A stretch of 64,000 nt of DNA, from assembly GCA_024681515.1 (NCBI GenBank), contig JAILAR010000097.1, forward strand, positions 17,813-81,812, in the 5' to 3' direction. The stretch is from Eubacterium sp. Its GTDB lineage: Bacteria; Bacillota; Clostridia; Lachnospirales; Lachnospiraceae. The stretch's first letter is position 1, and every line of letters starts with the position of its first letter. Positions 8,851 to 16,405 of the stretch are shown piece by piece. Position numbers and translations under genes: made by a program. Under the pieces are notes generated by a model. The model saw only the letters and a program-made list of their open reading frames with translations, was not told the origin of the DNA and searched no databases.

Positions 8851-9642
8851 ATGAATTGTCCGAATTGTGGAACTCCGCTTCCGGATGGAGCGATGTTCTG
8901 TGGCAGCTGTGGGACCCCGCTGGGTCAGCAGGCACAGCAGATGCAGTATCAGCCGGGGATGCAGCCGCAGGGTCAGCCGGGAATGCAGCCGCAGGGTCAG
9001 CCAGGAATGCAGCCACAGGGTCAGCCGGGAATGCAGCCGCAGGGCCAGCCGGAGATGTATGGCCAGTCGCAGCAGGGAATGTACGGCCAGCCGCAGCAGG
9101 GGATGTACGGCCAGCCGCAGCAGGGCATGTACGGTCAGCCGCAGCAGGGCATGTATGGCCAGCCGCAGCAGCAGGGTATGTATCCCCCGGGATACATGGC
9201 ACCGAAGCCGAAAATGATACGTGTCCCCAAATATGTAAAGCCTTCGATCTGCCGGATCGTCGGAGCCGTCCTGATCCTGATCGCGTCTATCGTACCGGTC
9301 TGGTTTGGACAGAGTTACGGCGGTGGATATGCAGGTGCCGGTTTCTTTGTATCCGGCGGCGGTATCCTGGGTCTCTGGGGTGTCCTCCTTATGCTGACGG
9401 CAGTTGCGCTGCTCTTCTTTGAAGTGGATGTAACCGCATTCCGAAATGCACAGGGCAAGTTCCATGCACTGCCATTTGCACGTTTCTATCTTCCTGGATT
9501 TGCACTGTTCCTTCTGCTGATGGGAACCTTCGCACATTCCGCAGGAACTCACGACATCGGCTGGGGCTGGTGGCTGTGCCTGATCGGCATTCTGCTTTCC
9601 TGCATCTCTCCGGTGATGGACATCATCCAGGCGAAGAAATGA
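8851..9642 (+). CDS. Zinc-ribbon membrane protein with Gln/Pro/Gly repeats (paralogue 1)
   Basis: The 263-residue protein opens with a zinc ribbon, CPNC...CGSC (C3, C6, C17, C20). It is followed by a low-complexity arm made of four tandem GMQPQGQP units (about 37-68) and then about five MYGQPQQG units (70-108). Four predicted transmembrane helices fill the rest (about 134-153, 166-192, 211-231, 238-258). The start at 8851 has AAAAGGAGG 10 bp upstream. The same architecture is repeated in the gene at 9872. The cytosolic repeat arm may be a flexible tether or self-association segment. The function is unknown. Confidence 0.85.
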   Translation: MNCPNCGTPLPDGAMFCGSCGTPLGQQAQQMQYQPGMQPQGQPGMQPQGQPGMQPQGQPGMQPQGQPEMYGQSQQGMYGQPQQGMYGQPQQGMYGQPQQGMYGQPQQQGMYPPGYMAPKPKMIRVPKYVKPSICRIVGAVLILIASIVPVWFGQSYGGGYAGAGFFVSGGGILGLWGVLLMLTAVALLFFEVDVTAFRNAQGKFHALPFARFYLPGFALFLLLMGTFAHSAGTHDIGWGWWLCLIGILLSCISPVMDIIQAKK

Positions 9643-9646
9643 TCGC

Positions 9647-9673
9647 GGAGCGTTTGCGCGAAGTGTGGAATCG
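9647..9673 (+). repeat. Leader element copy in a 3' position
   Basis: GGAGCG, a short stem, then GAAGTGTGGAATC. Unlike most copies, this one stands after a stop codon and 10 bp before a terminator, not before a start codon. Confidence 0.6.
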
Positions 9674-9683
9674 CATATATCAT

Positions 9684-9707
9684 AAAAAAGGCCTTCGGGC
9701 CTTTTTT
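9684..9707 (+). terminator. Rho-independent terminator
   Basis: A perfect stem AAAAAAGGCC/GGCCTTTTTT with a TTCG tetraloop ends the transcript of the first zinc-ribbon protein. It is symmetrical and could act in both directions. Confidence 0.9.
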
Positions 9708-9871
9708 ATGTTTATCGACTATTGCAAAAAAATGGTTTTTATGTTAAGTTTTATTGTGGTAAAGGATTGTCTATATTTTTCGGACAATCATAAAAGGGGA
9801 TCCGGCGCGAGCCGGAAATGTGTCCGGCAGGGGACTCTCTGCGGACAGGGTAATCAAAAGGAGGAATCGTT

Positions 9872-10636
9872 ATGAATTGTCCAAATTGTGGTGCACCGCT
9901 TGCTGAAGGTGCAGCATTCTGCGGAACCTGCGGAATGCCGATTCAGCAGCCACAGCAGCCTGGAATGCAGCAGCCGAACATGCAGTATCAGCAGCCCGGA
10001 ATGCAGCAGCCGAACATGCAGTACCAGCAGCCCGGAATGCAGCAGCCGAACATGCAGTATCAGCAGCCCGGAATGCAGCAGCCGAATATGCAGTATCAGC
10101 AGCCCGCCGGTATGCAGCAACAGTGGCAGGCACAGCAGCCCACCGGTTCATATGCGCCGAAGGGAAACATCATTGAAATGATCAAGAGCAAGCCTATTCT
10201 GATCGTTACATATGTCGGCTTCTTCTTTATCTTAATCACATCCTTCCTGAAGGGATGGGTAACGGCAAACATATACGGTATCACCAGCAGTGAAGGTCTG
10301 CTTGTTACAGGCGGCGGAATCCTGAAGCTGTATGCACTGTTGTTTGCGTTGATCGCGATCTGGGGAATCCTTGTAGAGTTTGGTTCCTTCATTCCTGCGA
10401 TCAACGGAATCGTTGATAAGTTTAAGAAGCTTCCGTATTCACAGTTTTATCTTCCGTGCCTTGCGCTTCTCGTATGGCTCCTTTCCATCCTGAACGGCGA
10501 GTTCCGGGATCTGGTGAAGATCAGCGGTATCCATTACGGAATCTGCATGTACCTCAACATTATCGGTATCCTGATGATCGCGGCTCGTCCGGTAATTGCA
10601 CTGATCCAGAAGAAGAATTACTGGGAAGAGGGATAA
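9872..10636 (+). CDS. Zinc-ribbon membrane protein with Gln/Met/Pro repeats (paralogue 2)
   Basis: This 254-residue protein is a paralogue of the preceding gene: zinc ribbon at C3, C6, C17 and C20, then four near-identical 12-residue units PGMQQPNMQYQQ (about 30-77), then four hydrophobic helices (about 109-127, 143-170, 190-207, 220-247). AAAGGAGG precedes the ATG. The DNA of the repeat block is also nearly identical between units, so the copy number is probably unstable. The function is unknown. The adjacent DUF3137 and LemA genes point to a membrane or envelope role. Confidence 0.85.
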   Translation: MNCPNCGAPLAEGAAFCGTCGMPIQQPQQPGMQQPNMQYQQPGMQQPNMQYQQPGMQQPNMQYQQPGMQQPNMQYQQPAGMQQQWQAQQPTGSYAPKGNIIEMIKSKPILIVTYVGFFFILITSFLKGWVTANIYGITSSEGLLVTGGGILKLYALLFALIAIWGILVEFGSFIPAINGIVDKFKKLPYSQFYLPCLALLVWLLSILNGEFRDLVKISGIHYGICMYLNIIGILMIAARPVIALIQKKNYWEEG

Positions 10637-10665
10637 TAAAAAATATAATAAAGATTAAAATAATT

Positions 10666-10705
10666 AAAAGGTGTGTCTGAGCGTATGGGCACACCTTTTA
10701 TTTTT
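10666..10705 (+). terminator. Rho-independent terminator
   Basis: AAAAGGTGTG pairs with CACACCTTTT across a 14-nt loop, followed by ATTTTTG. Confidence 0.85.
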
Positions 10706-10830
10706 GCATGAGTAATGAGACATGCAGGACGAATGTATGAATTGCTAACGTATGAAAAATGAACGAAAAAACAAATATCCATGGAAGCTCCCTCTTTACA
10801 TCTAATCTCAAATCGTGTAACTTATTATTC

Positions 10831-10890
10831 ATACGGAGGGTCCCATAACCTCGGCAAAGCTCCGGTATGGTCCGGATGTTACACTGAAGG
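10831..10890 (+). other. Possible structured leader before the DUF3137-like gene
   Basis: CATACGGAG (from 10831) can pair with CTCCGGTATG (from 10860) with one bulged G, enclosing GGGTCCCATAACCTCGGCAAAG. A GGTCCGG segment downstream could pair alternatively with the internal GGTCC/GGACC-like bases. I could not match it to a riboswitch class I know. It ends 15 bp before the start codon. Confidence 0.3.
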
Positions 10891-10905
10891 GGAGGGATAA
10901 AAACA

Positions 10906-12240
10906 ATGAGAGGACAGGATCCTTTGGGAACGGGAGGAACCCCGAACCTTTATGATCGAAATAAATATTCGGCAGTGCTGGATGCCAATAGTGGGGCACC
11001 ACCCGGTGGACGGGGAGTGCCCCCGGGAGCATCGATGAACGGTTACGCCGGTTCACCGATGGGCTATCCCGGAGCGCCGACGAACGGTTACGGAGGATCG
11101 CCGATGGGTTATCCAAAAGCGCCGACGAACGGTTATGTCGGTTCACCAATGGGCTATCCCGGAAACCCGATGAACGGCTATGCGGGAGCACCCGGAAACC
11201 CGATGAATGGATATCCGGGAAATCCCACCGGAGGTTACGGTGGTGAGTTCCGGAAGAATTTTATGGGTATGCCGTCCGGAGGTATGAACCGCGGAATGGG
11301 TACGCCGCAGAACGGTTCGCAGCCACCCGTGAATGCGCAGAGCATTTCCGCAACCCTTGCGGAAATGGAGGAACTCCGGAAAAAGATAAACTCCCAGACC
11401 TTCTGGGCAGTCTTTTCCATGGTTGCGATGTTTATCGTGATCTTCATCCTTCGGATGAATCGAGGAAATCTGAGAAACAATGCGCTGGTACCGTTGCTTC
11501 CTTTTTTCATCATTGCATGTGCGATCGTCTTTGTTTTTGCGTTGAAGGGCGAAAGCGGAAAAAAGAAGAGGCTGAAATATCTTTACAAGGAAACCTTTGT
11601 ACGGCAGATGCTGAACCAGCATTTCCAGGATGTGTATTATAACTGGGAACAGGGGATGGATCAGATGCTGATCAAGGCCAGCGGCGTATGCAGGTTGGGA
11701 AACAGGTATCATTCGGAGGATTATCTGAATGCGGTATATCGTGGAATCCGGTTCCAGCAGGCGGATGTGACGATCCAGTATCACACCAGCAACGGAAAGA
11801 ATTCCCATACCACCACCTATTTTCAGGGACGGATGTTCTGCTTTGAATATCCGACGAAGCGAAGCCTGGCGGTGCAGGTTTTCTCGAAGAATTTCCTGTA
11901 TGCAGGAGAACCCGGGGGCCGGATCCGAAAGGACAAGCTGCAGATGGAGAGTGTGGAATTCAATAAAGAATTCACGGTGCGCTCGGAAATGGAGCATGAT
12001 GCATTTTACATCCTGACGCCGCAGATGATGGAGCGGCTGATGGCGCTGAAACGGAAGTACGGAAATGTAACGTTGGTTTTTGATCGTGGGTATCTGATGG
12101 TAGGTCTCAATTCGAGGATGGATTCCTTCGATGCGAACCTGCACAAACCCATTGATTATCAAAATGAGATGATGAGGATGCGCGCGGATGTGGCTGTGAT
12201 CGAGGAACTGATCCAGCTGCTGAACTGCATTCCGAACTGA
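10906..12240 (+). CDS. DUF3137-like membrane protein with NGY/GYPG repeats
   Basis: The first 145 residues are low complexity, with repeated units around NGY, GSPMGYPG and AGAPGNPM. Two transmembrane helices follow (about 167-186 and 196-212), then a C-terminal soluble domain with features of DUF3137, such as YKETFVRQML, GMDQMLIKASGV, YRGIRFQQADV and QVFSKNFLY. DUF3137 genes often sit beside lemA, as here. GGGGAGGG precedes the ATG. The repeat arm resembles those of the two zinc-ribbon proteins upstream in style but not in sequence. The function is unknown. Confidence 0.75.
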   Translation: MRGQDPLGTGGTPNLYDRNKYSAVLDANSGAPPGGRGVPPGASMNGYAGSPMGYPGAPTNGYGGSPMGYPKAPTNGYVGSPMGYPGNPMNGYAGAPGNPMNGYPGNPTGGYGGEFRKNFMGMPSGGMNRGMGTPQNGSQPPVNAQSISATLAEMEELRKKINSQTFWAVFSMVAMFIVIFILRMNRGNLRNNALVPLLPFFIIACAIVFVFALKGESGKKKRLKYLYKETFVRQMLNQHFQDVYYNWEQGMDQMLIKASGVCRLGNRYHSEDYLNAVYRGIRFQQADVTIQYHTSNGKNSHTTTYFQGRMFCFEYPTKRSLAVQVFSKNFLYAGEPGGRIRKDKLQMESVEFNKEFTVRSEMEHDAFYILTPQMMERLMALKRKYGNVTLVFDRGYLMVGLNSRMDSFDANLHKPIDYQNEMMRMRADVAVIEELIQLLNCIPN

Positions 12241-12308
12241 TGGAGCGCGAACTCAAATCGAAAAATAAAAGCAGATAGTCGCCAAATACGCGCTTCGTGA
12301 TGATTCAC

Positions 12309-12340
12309 GGAGCGCCGGAAGGTGCGAAGTATTGAATAAA
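12309..12340 (+). repeat. Leader element copy before lemA
   Basis: GGAGCGCC-GGAA-GGTGC hairpin followed by GAAGTATTGAATAAA. The Shine-Dalgarno AGGAGG is at 12347-12352 and the lemA start at 12361. Confidence 0.75.
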
Positions 12341-12360
12341 ATAATTAGGAGGATAAAACT

Positions 12361-12906
12361 ATGTTGTGGGCAATAATCGGAACAATAGTAGGTTTGATTC
12401 TGATCTTTGTGATCGCATGGATCAGCATGGCAAACGGAATCAAAGTGGCAGGTCTGAAATGCAATGAGGCACTGTCCGGGATCGACATTGCGTTGACAAA
12501 GCGTTATGACGTTCTGACAAAAATGGTAGACGTTGTGAAGGGTTATCAGAAGCATGAGGTTGAGACCCTGACAAAGATCGTACAGATGAGAAGCAACATG
12601 TCCATGCCGGAGCGGCAGGATGCCAGCAATCGGATGGACCAGCTGTCCGGTCAGATCCGGATCCTGGCAGAGCATTATCCGGAACTTCGTTCCAGCCAGA
12701 ATTTTCTGGGGCTGCAGAGTGCCATCGTGGATGTGGAAGAGCATCTGCAGGCAGCACGCAGACTGTATAATGCAAATGTGACTGCTTACAATACCAAGCT
12801 CGTGACCTTCCCGAGCAGCATGGTGGCAGGCAGCATGGGCGCAACCCCGCGTCAGTTCTTTGAAGCAGATCCGACCAGACGGATGGATGTGCCGATGAAT
12901 TTCTGA
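12361..12906 (+). CDS. lemA: LemA family protein
   Basis: This 181-residue protein has an N-terminal transmembrane helix (about 3-21) and the helical LemA core, with KCNEALSGIDIALTKRYD, LTKMVDVVKGYQKHE and the end segment RRLYNANVTAYN followed by FPSS. LemA proteins are membrane-anchored helical bundles; they are frequent neighbours of DUF3137-type proteins, but no clear molecular function is established. AGGAGG lies 9 bp before the start. The stop codon falls in the first unit of a 15-bp tandem repeat. Confidence 0.92.
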   Translation: MLWAIIGTIVGLILIFVIAWISMANGIKVAGLKCNEALSGIDIALTKRYDVLTKMVDVVKGYQKHEVETLTKIVQMRSNMSMPERQDASNRMDQLSGQIRILAEHYPELRSSQNFLGLQSAIVDVEEHLQAARRLYNANVTAYNTKLVTFPSSMVAGSMGATPRQFFEADPTRRMDVPMNF

Positions 12907-12956
12907 TCCGGTAACTTTTGATCTGATAACTTCTGATCCGATAGCTTCTGATCCGG
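12903..12956 (+). repeat. 15-bp tandem repeat at the lemA stop
   Basis: About 3.6 imperfect units of CTGATCCGRTARCTT follow one another. The lemA stop codon TGA lies in the first unit. The array ends 43 bp before a terminator stem. Confidence 0.8.
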
Positions 12957-12998
12957 TTTTTCATGATCAACGAATTTAAAAGGTATCGAATAGCGAGG

Positions 12999-13031
12999 CG
13001 GCTCCGTGTGAAGAACACGGGGCCGTTTTTT
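12999..13031 (+). terminator. Rho-independent terminator after lemA
   Basis: CGGCTCCGTGT pairs with ACACGGGGCCG (one T-G pair) over a GAAGA loop, followed by TTTTTT. Confidence 0.9.
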
Positions 13032-13177
13032 GAGTGTCTTCGTCGGAAAAACGATGCTGCATAGCTGTGTGAAACCGCAAGAAACAGGTTCCATATTTGC
13101 AGATTTTCTGCTATACTATTCGATGGGGTAACAGACTATTTTCGTATGTTTGGGTTACAGGGATTTCAGGAATTTTA

Positions 13178-15316
13178 ATGAATAATAAAACTTTTCTTGA
13201 AAAAAATCGAATCCTGAAAATGCTTTTGATCGTTCTGGTCTGCATGGGGATCAACATCGCCGGAAGCCGGCTGATGGATGCGCTGGACTGTCCGCTTTAT
13301 CTGGACTGTGTCGGTACGGTGATCGCTGCAGCCATGTGCGGTTATCTTCCCGGGATCAGTGTCGGTATCTTTACCAATCTGATCAAGAGTCTTTTTGACG
13401 TGTCGTCCGTCTATTACTCCATTATCAATGCCATCATAGCAATCCTGGCCTTCTGGGTTGCAAAGAAGGGTTATCTGAAGAAGGTTTACGGTGTCCTCGG
13501 ACTGATCCTGATCATTACGGCCATCGGTGTCAGCTATGAACTGATGCTGGCTGCCATCATGGAAGGGACTATCAGTGATGTTCCCGTTGTCCATGATATC
13601 CTGATCGAACTGGCAGATAAATCCATCACTGTCGGGATCCTGATTCTTCTCCTTTGGCTGCTGCCTGAAAAACACCGGAAGTTCCTCCGGTGTGAAGGCT
13701 GGCAGCAGAACCCGCTTTCGGAAGAGGCAGCCAGGATAGTAAAAAAGGGCAAGAAGAATCGGGGACTTTCTCTTCGGATGAAGCTGGTCCTCGTTCTGGT
13801 TGTGGTCTTTGTTCTGATGGGGATCGCAGCCATGTCCATCAGTGTTCTGCTGTACCGGAGCTATACGATCGATGAACATACGGAGCTTGCGGAAGGAACC
13901 AGCAAACTGGTGGCGGAACTGATCGACGGGGACCTGGTGGATGACTATATCGAGCGGGGGTACGATGCTCCCGGATATAAGGAGGCGGAGACAAGGCTTT
14001 ACAAGATCCTGGAGCAGAATAAGGAGATCAAATATCTCTATGTTTATAAAATGCTTCCGGACGGATGTCATGTGGTGCTGGATGTGGAGACGCCGGACGT
14101 TCCGTCGGAACCGCCGGGAACCGTCATGCCCTTTGATGAATCCTTTGAGGAGGAGCTTCCCCAGCTGCTGGAGGGGGAACCCATCGACCCGAAGGTTACG
14201 GTGGATTCCTACGGATGGCTGGTTACCTCGTATGTACCGGTGAAGAATTCTGCCGGAGAGACGGTATGTTATGCCATCACGGATGTTACACTGGAAATGA
14301 TCACGGCCAAGGAACTGAACTTCCTGTCGCGGCTGCTGCTCATTTTCGTGAGTTTCCTGGTGCTGGCCATCGCCATCGGCCTATGGATCTCGGAATACGA
14401 TATCATCATTCCCATCAACTCCATGGCTCTCAGCGCCAGCAAGTTTGCTTACGATGAAGAGGATTCTCTGGAAGAGAACGTGGAACGGATCCGCGGCCTG
14501 GACATCCATACCGGCGACGAGATCGAGAACATGTACAAGGCGCTGACCAAGACCACGGAAGACAGTGGAAATTACGTCAGTGCGCTGCGGACGAAGACCG
14601 AGACCATCGCCCGGATGCAGAACGCCCTGATCATGGTTCTGGCGGACATGGTGGAAAGCCGGGACGAGACCACGGGTGATCATGTACGGAAGACCGCTGC
14701 CTACACGCGGATCATCATGGATAAGCTGCGGGAGTTCGGTTACTATACGGACCAGCTGACGGATCAGTTTATCTTTGATGTGGAGCATTCCGCACCGCTG
14801 CACGATATCGGAAAGATCGCGGTTTCGGATGTGATCTTGAACAAACCGGGCAGGCTGACGGAAGAAGAGTATAATATCATGAAGACGCACACCGTTGCCG
14901 GTGCACAGCTGATCGATCAGGTTATCCAGACGGTTCCGGATTCCGGATACCTGAAGGAAGCAAAGAATCTGGCGGAGTTCCACCACGAGAAATGGAACGG
15001 CATGGGATATCCCCACGGTCTGGCGGGAGAGGCGATCCCCCTTTCCGCGCGGATCATGGCGGTAGCGGATGTCTTTGATGCATTGGTATCCAGGCGCTGC
15101 TACAAAGAAGCATTTCCGTTTGAAAAAGCGATGCAGATCATTCGGGAGGATTCCGGCAAGCATTTCGACCCGAAGGTGGCGGAGGCATTTCTGGCAGCAG
15201 AGGATGAGGTACGGCAGGTGGCGGAGCATTTTACGGTGAAGAAGGCTGCCCGCGAGGTGGGCATGACCGACCAGCTCCGCGCGGAGATAAATGAAGAGCA
15301 GGGGACGCGCGTTTAA
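13178..15316 (+). CDS. Membrane HD-GYP domain protein (probable c-di-GMP phosphodiesterase)
   Basis: HD-GYP enzymes hydrolyse cyclic di-GMP. The 712-residue protein has an N-terminal multi-helix membrane block (about 10-165) whose pattern (YLDCVGTVIAAAMCGYLPG) resembles ECF-transporter S components. A second signal-like helix (about 200-225), a periplasmic-type sensor domain, another helix (about 385-405) and a HAMP-like segment follow. The catalytic domain has HDIGK at about 541 and HHEKWNGMGYPHGL at about 601, so metal ligands and the GYP motif are intact. I chose the ATG at 13178, with AGGA 6 bp upstream, over the upstream in-frame start at 13097. A TATACT -10-like box lies at 13112. Confidence 0.88.
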   Translation: MNNKTFLEKNRILKMLLIVLVCMGINIAGSRLMDALDCPLYLDCVGTVIAAAMCGYLPGISVGIFTNLIKSLFDVSSVYYSIINAIIAILAFWVAKKGYLKKVYGVLGLILIITAIGVSYELMLAAIMEGTISDVPVVHDILIELADKSITVGILILLLWLLPEKHRKFLRCEGWQQNPLSEEAARIVKKGKKNRGLSLRMKLVLVLVVVFVLMGIAAMSISVLLYRSYTIDEHTELAEGTSKLVAELIDGDLVDDYIERGYDAPGYKEAETRLYKILEQNKEIKYLYVYKMLPDGCHVVLDVETPDVPSEPPGTVMPFDESFEEELPQLLEGEPIDPKVTVDSYGWLVTSYVPVKNSAGETVCYAITDVTLEMITAKELNFLSRLLLIFVSFLVLAIAIGLWISEYDIIIPINSMALSASKFAYDEEDSLEENVERIRGLDIHTGDEIENMYKALTKTTEDSGNYVSALRTKTETIARMQNALIMVLADMVESRDETTGDHVRKTAAYTRIIMDKLREFGYYTDQLTDQFIFDVEHSAPLHDIGKIAVSDVILNKPGRLTEEEYNIMKTHTVAGAQLIDQVIQTVPDSGYLKEAKNLAEFHHEKWNGMGYPHGLAGEAIPLSARIMAVADVFDALVSRRCYKEAFPFEKAMQIIREDSGKHFDPKVAEAFLAAEDEVRQVAEHFTVKKAAREVGMTDQLRAEINEEQGTRV

Positions 15317-15338
15317 GCGCGAAGTATGGAATAGGAGG
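15304..15338 (+). repeat. Leader element copy overlapping the HD-GYP stop
   Basis: CGCGC-GTTTAA-GCGCG hairpin, then GAAGTATGGAATA, then GGAGG. The TAA in the loop is the stop codon of the HD-GYP gene; the next start is at 15347. Confidence 0.85.
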
Positions 15339-15346
15339 AGTGTAAA

Positions 15347-16279
15347 ATGGGAGACAAGAAGCGACTGGTAACGAGAAGTGACTTTGATGGGCTGGTATGC
15401 GCCATGCTTCTGAAGGAGATCGATCTGATCGATGATATCAAGTTCGTACATCCGAAAGATGTGCAGGACGGCAAGGTGGATATTACGGAAAATGATATCA
15501 CCACGAACCTGCCCTTTGACAAGCGGGTGGGACTGGCCTTCGACCATCATGAGAGTGAGCTGATCCGAAACAAGAAAGAGGATTATGAGGGCAAGTATAT
15601 CATCGACGGAGACGCAAAATCCGCTGCCCGGGTGGTATATGATTATTACGGTGGTGCTAAGACCTTTACCCGCGTGTCCGAGGAGATCATGTGGGCCGTG
15701 GATAAGGGCGACAGCGCGGATTTCACCGAGGACGAGATCCTGCATCCGACGGACTGGGTGCTGATGAATTTCCTGATGGATGCAAGAACCGGACTGGGAC
15801 GTTTCCATGATTTCCGGATCTCCAACTATGCCCTGATGATGGAGCTGATCGACTACTGCGTGGATCATGACATCAAGCAGGTTCTGGAACTGCCGGATGT
15901 AAAGGAACGCGTGGATATGTATTTTGATCAGCAGGAGAAGTTTATCGCGCAGCTGAAGGAGGTTACCACCATCCATGACAAGGTTGCGGTGATCGATCTT
16001 CGGGAGCTGGAGACCATTTATACAGGCAACCGCTTTATGGTTTATGCACTGTGGCCGGAGGTTGAGGTGTCCGTGCATGTGGCATGGGGCTTCCGCAAGC
16101 AGAACACGGCGGTCATGATCGGGCGGTCCATCATCAACAAGAGTTCCACCGTGGACATCGGCGAACTGTGCCTGTCCTATGGCGGCGGCGGACATCGCAA
16201 GGCCGGAACCTGCCAGCTGGACAATGACAAGGTGGACGGTGAGCTTCCGAATATCATCGAAAAATTAAATGGAAGATAA
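15347..16279 (+). CDS. DHH-family phosphoesterase
   Basis: The 310-residue protein carries the DHH superfamily metal-binding motifs: SDFDGLV at residues 11-17, DHHES at about 66-70 and the DHHA1-type GGGGHRKAG near 279. Such enzymes cleave phosphodiester or phosphoanhydride bonds (nanoRNA, cyclic dinucleotide linear products, polyphosphate). The short form seen here is often annotated as an exopolyphosphatase-like protein, but the substrate cannot be read from sequence. The gene directly follows the HD-GYP gene, which makes a role in degrading c-di-GMP products worth considering; that is inference. AGGAGG precedes the start. Confidence 0.8.
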   Translation: MGDKKRLVTRSDFDGLVCAMLLKEIDLIDDIKFVHPKDVQDGKVDITENDITTNLPFDKRVGLAFDHHESELIRNKKEDYEGKYIIDGDAKSAARVVYDYYGGAKTFTRVSEEIMWAVDKGDSADFTEDEILHPTDWVLMNFLMDARTGLGRFHDFRISNYALMMELIDYCVDHDIKQVLELPDVKERVDMYFDQQEKFIAQLKEVTTIHDKVAVIDLRELETIYTGNRFMVYALWPEVEVSVHVAWGFRKQNTAVMIGRSIINKSSTVDIGELCLSYGGGGHRKAGTCQLDNDKVDGELPNIIEKLNGR

Positions 16280-16330
16280 GCCGGTGATATACCGAAAACG
16301 GATCGATAATAAACCACAAATCGAATGATT

Positions 16331-16366
16331 GGAATGACTGGATAGACTGGATAGACTGGAATAATT
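16331..16366 (+). repeat. Short tandem repeat of GGAATGACT/GGATAGACT type
   Basis: Four imperfect 9-bp units (GGAATGACT, GGATAGACT, GGATAGACT, GGAATAATT) lie between the DHH and GH43 genes. Confidence 0.7.
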
Positions 16367-16405
16367 GAATTTGTGTCGCGGTTTGACCGTGGCTTGGAGA
16401 TGAAT

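Noticed and set aside
8970..9190. Regular DNA repeats that might be taken for a CRISPR or satellite array
   Set aside because: They encode in-frame GMQPQGQP and MYGQPQQG units of a membrane protein; there are no unique spacers.
10831..10890. Cyclic di-GMP riboswitch before the DUF3137-like gene
   Set aside because: The GGCAAAGC word recalls the class I consensus, but the required paired stems and the second conserved loop are absent.
14381..16195. Long open frame of 604 codons on the minus strand
   Set aside because: It is antisense to the HD-GYP and DHH genes, which have clear motifs; its composition is the mirror of their codon usage.
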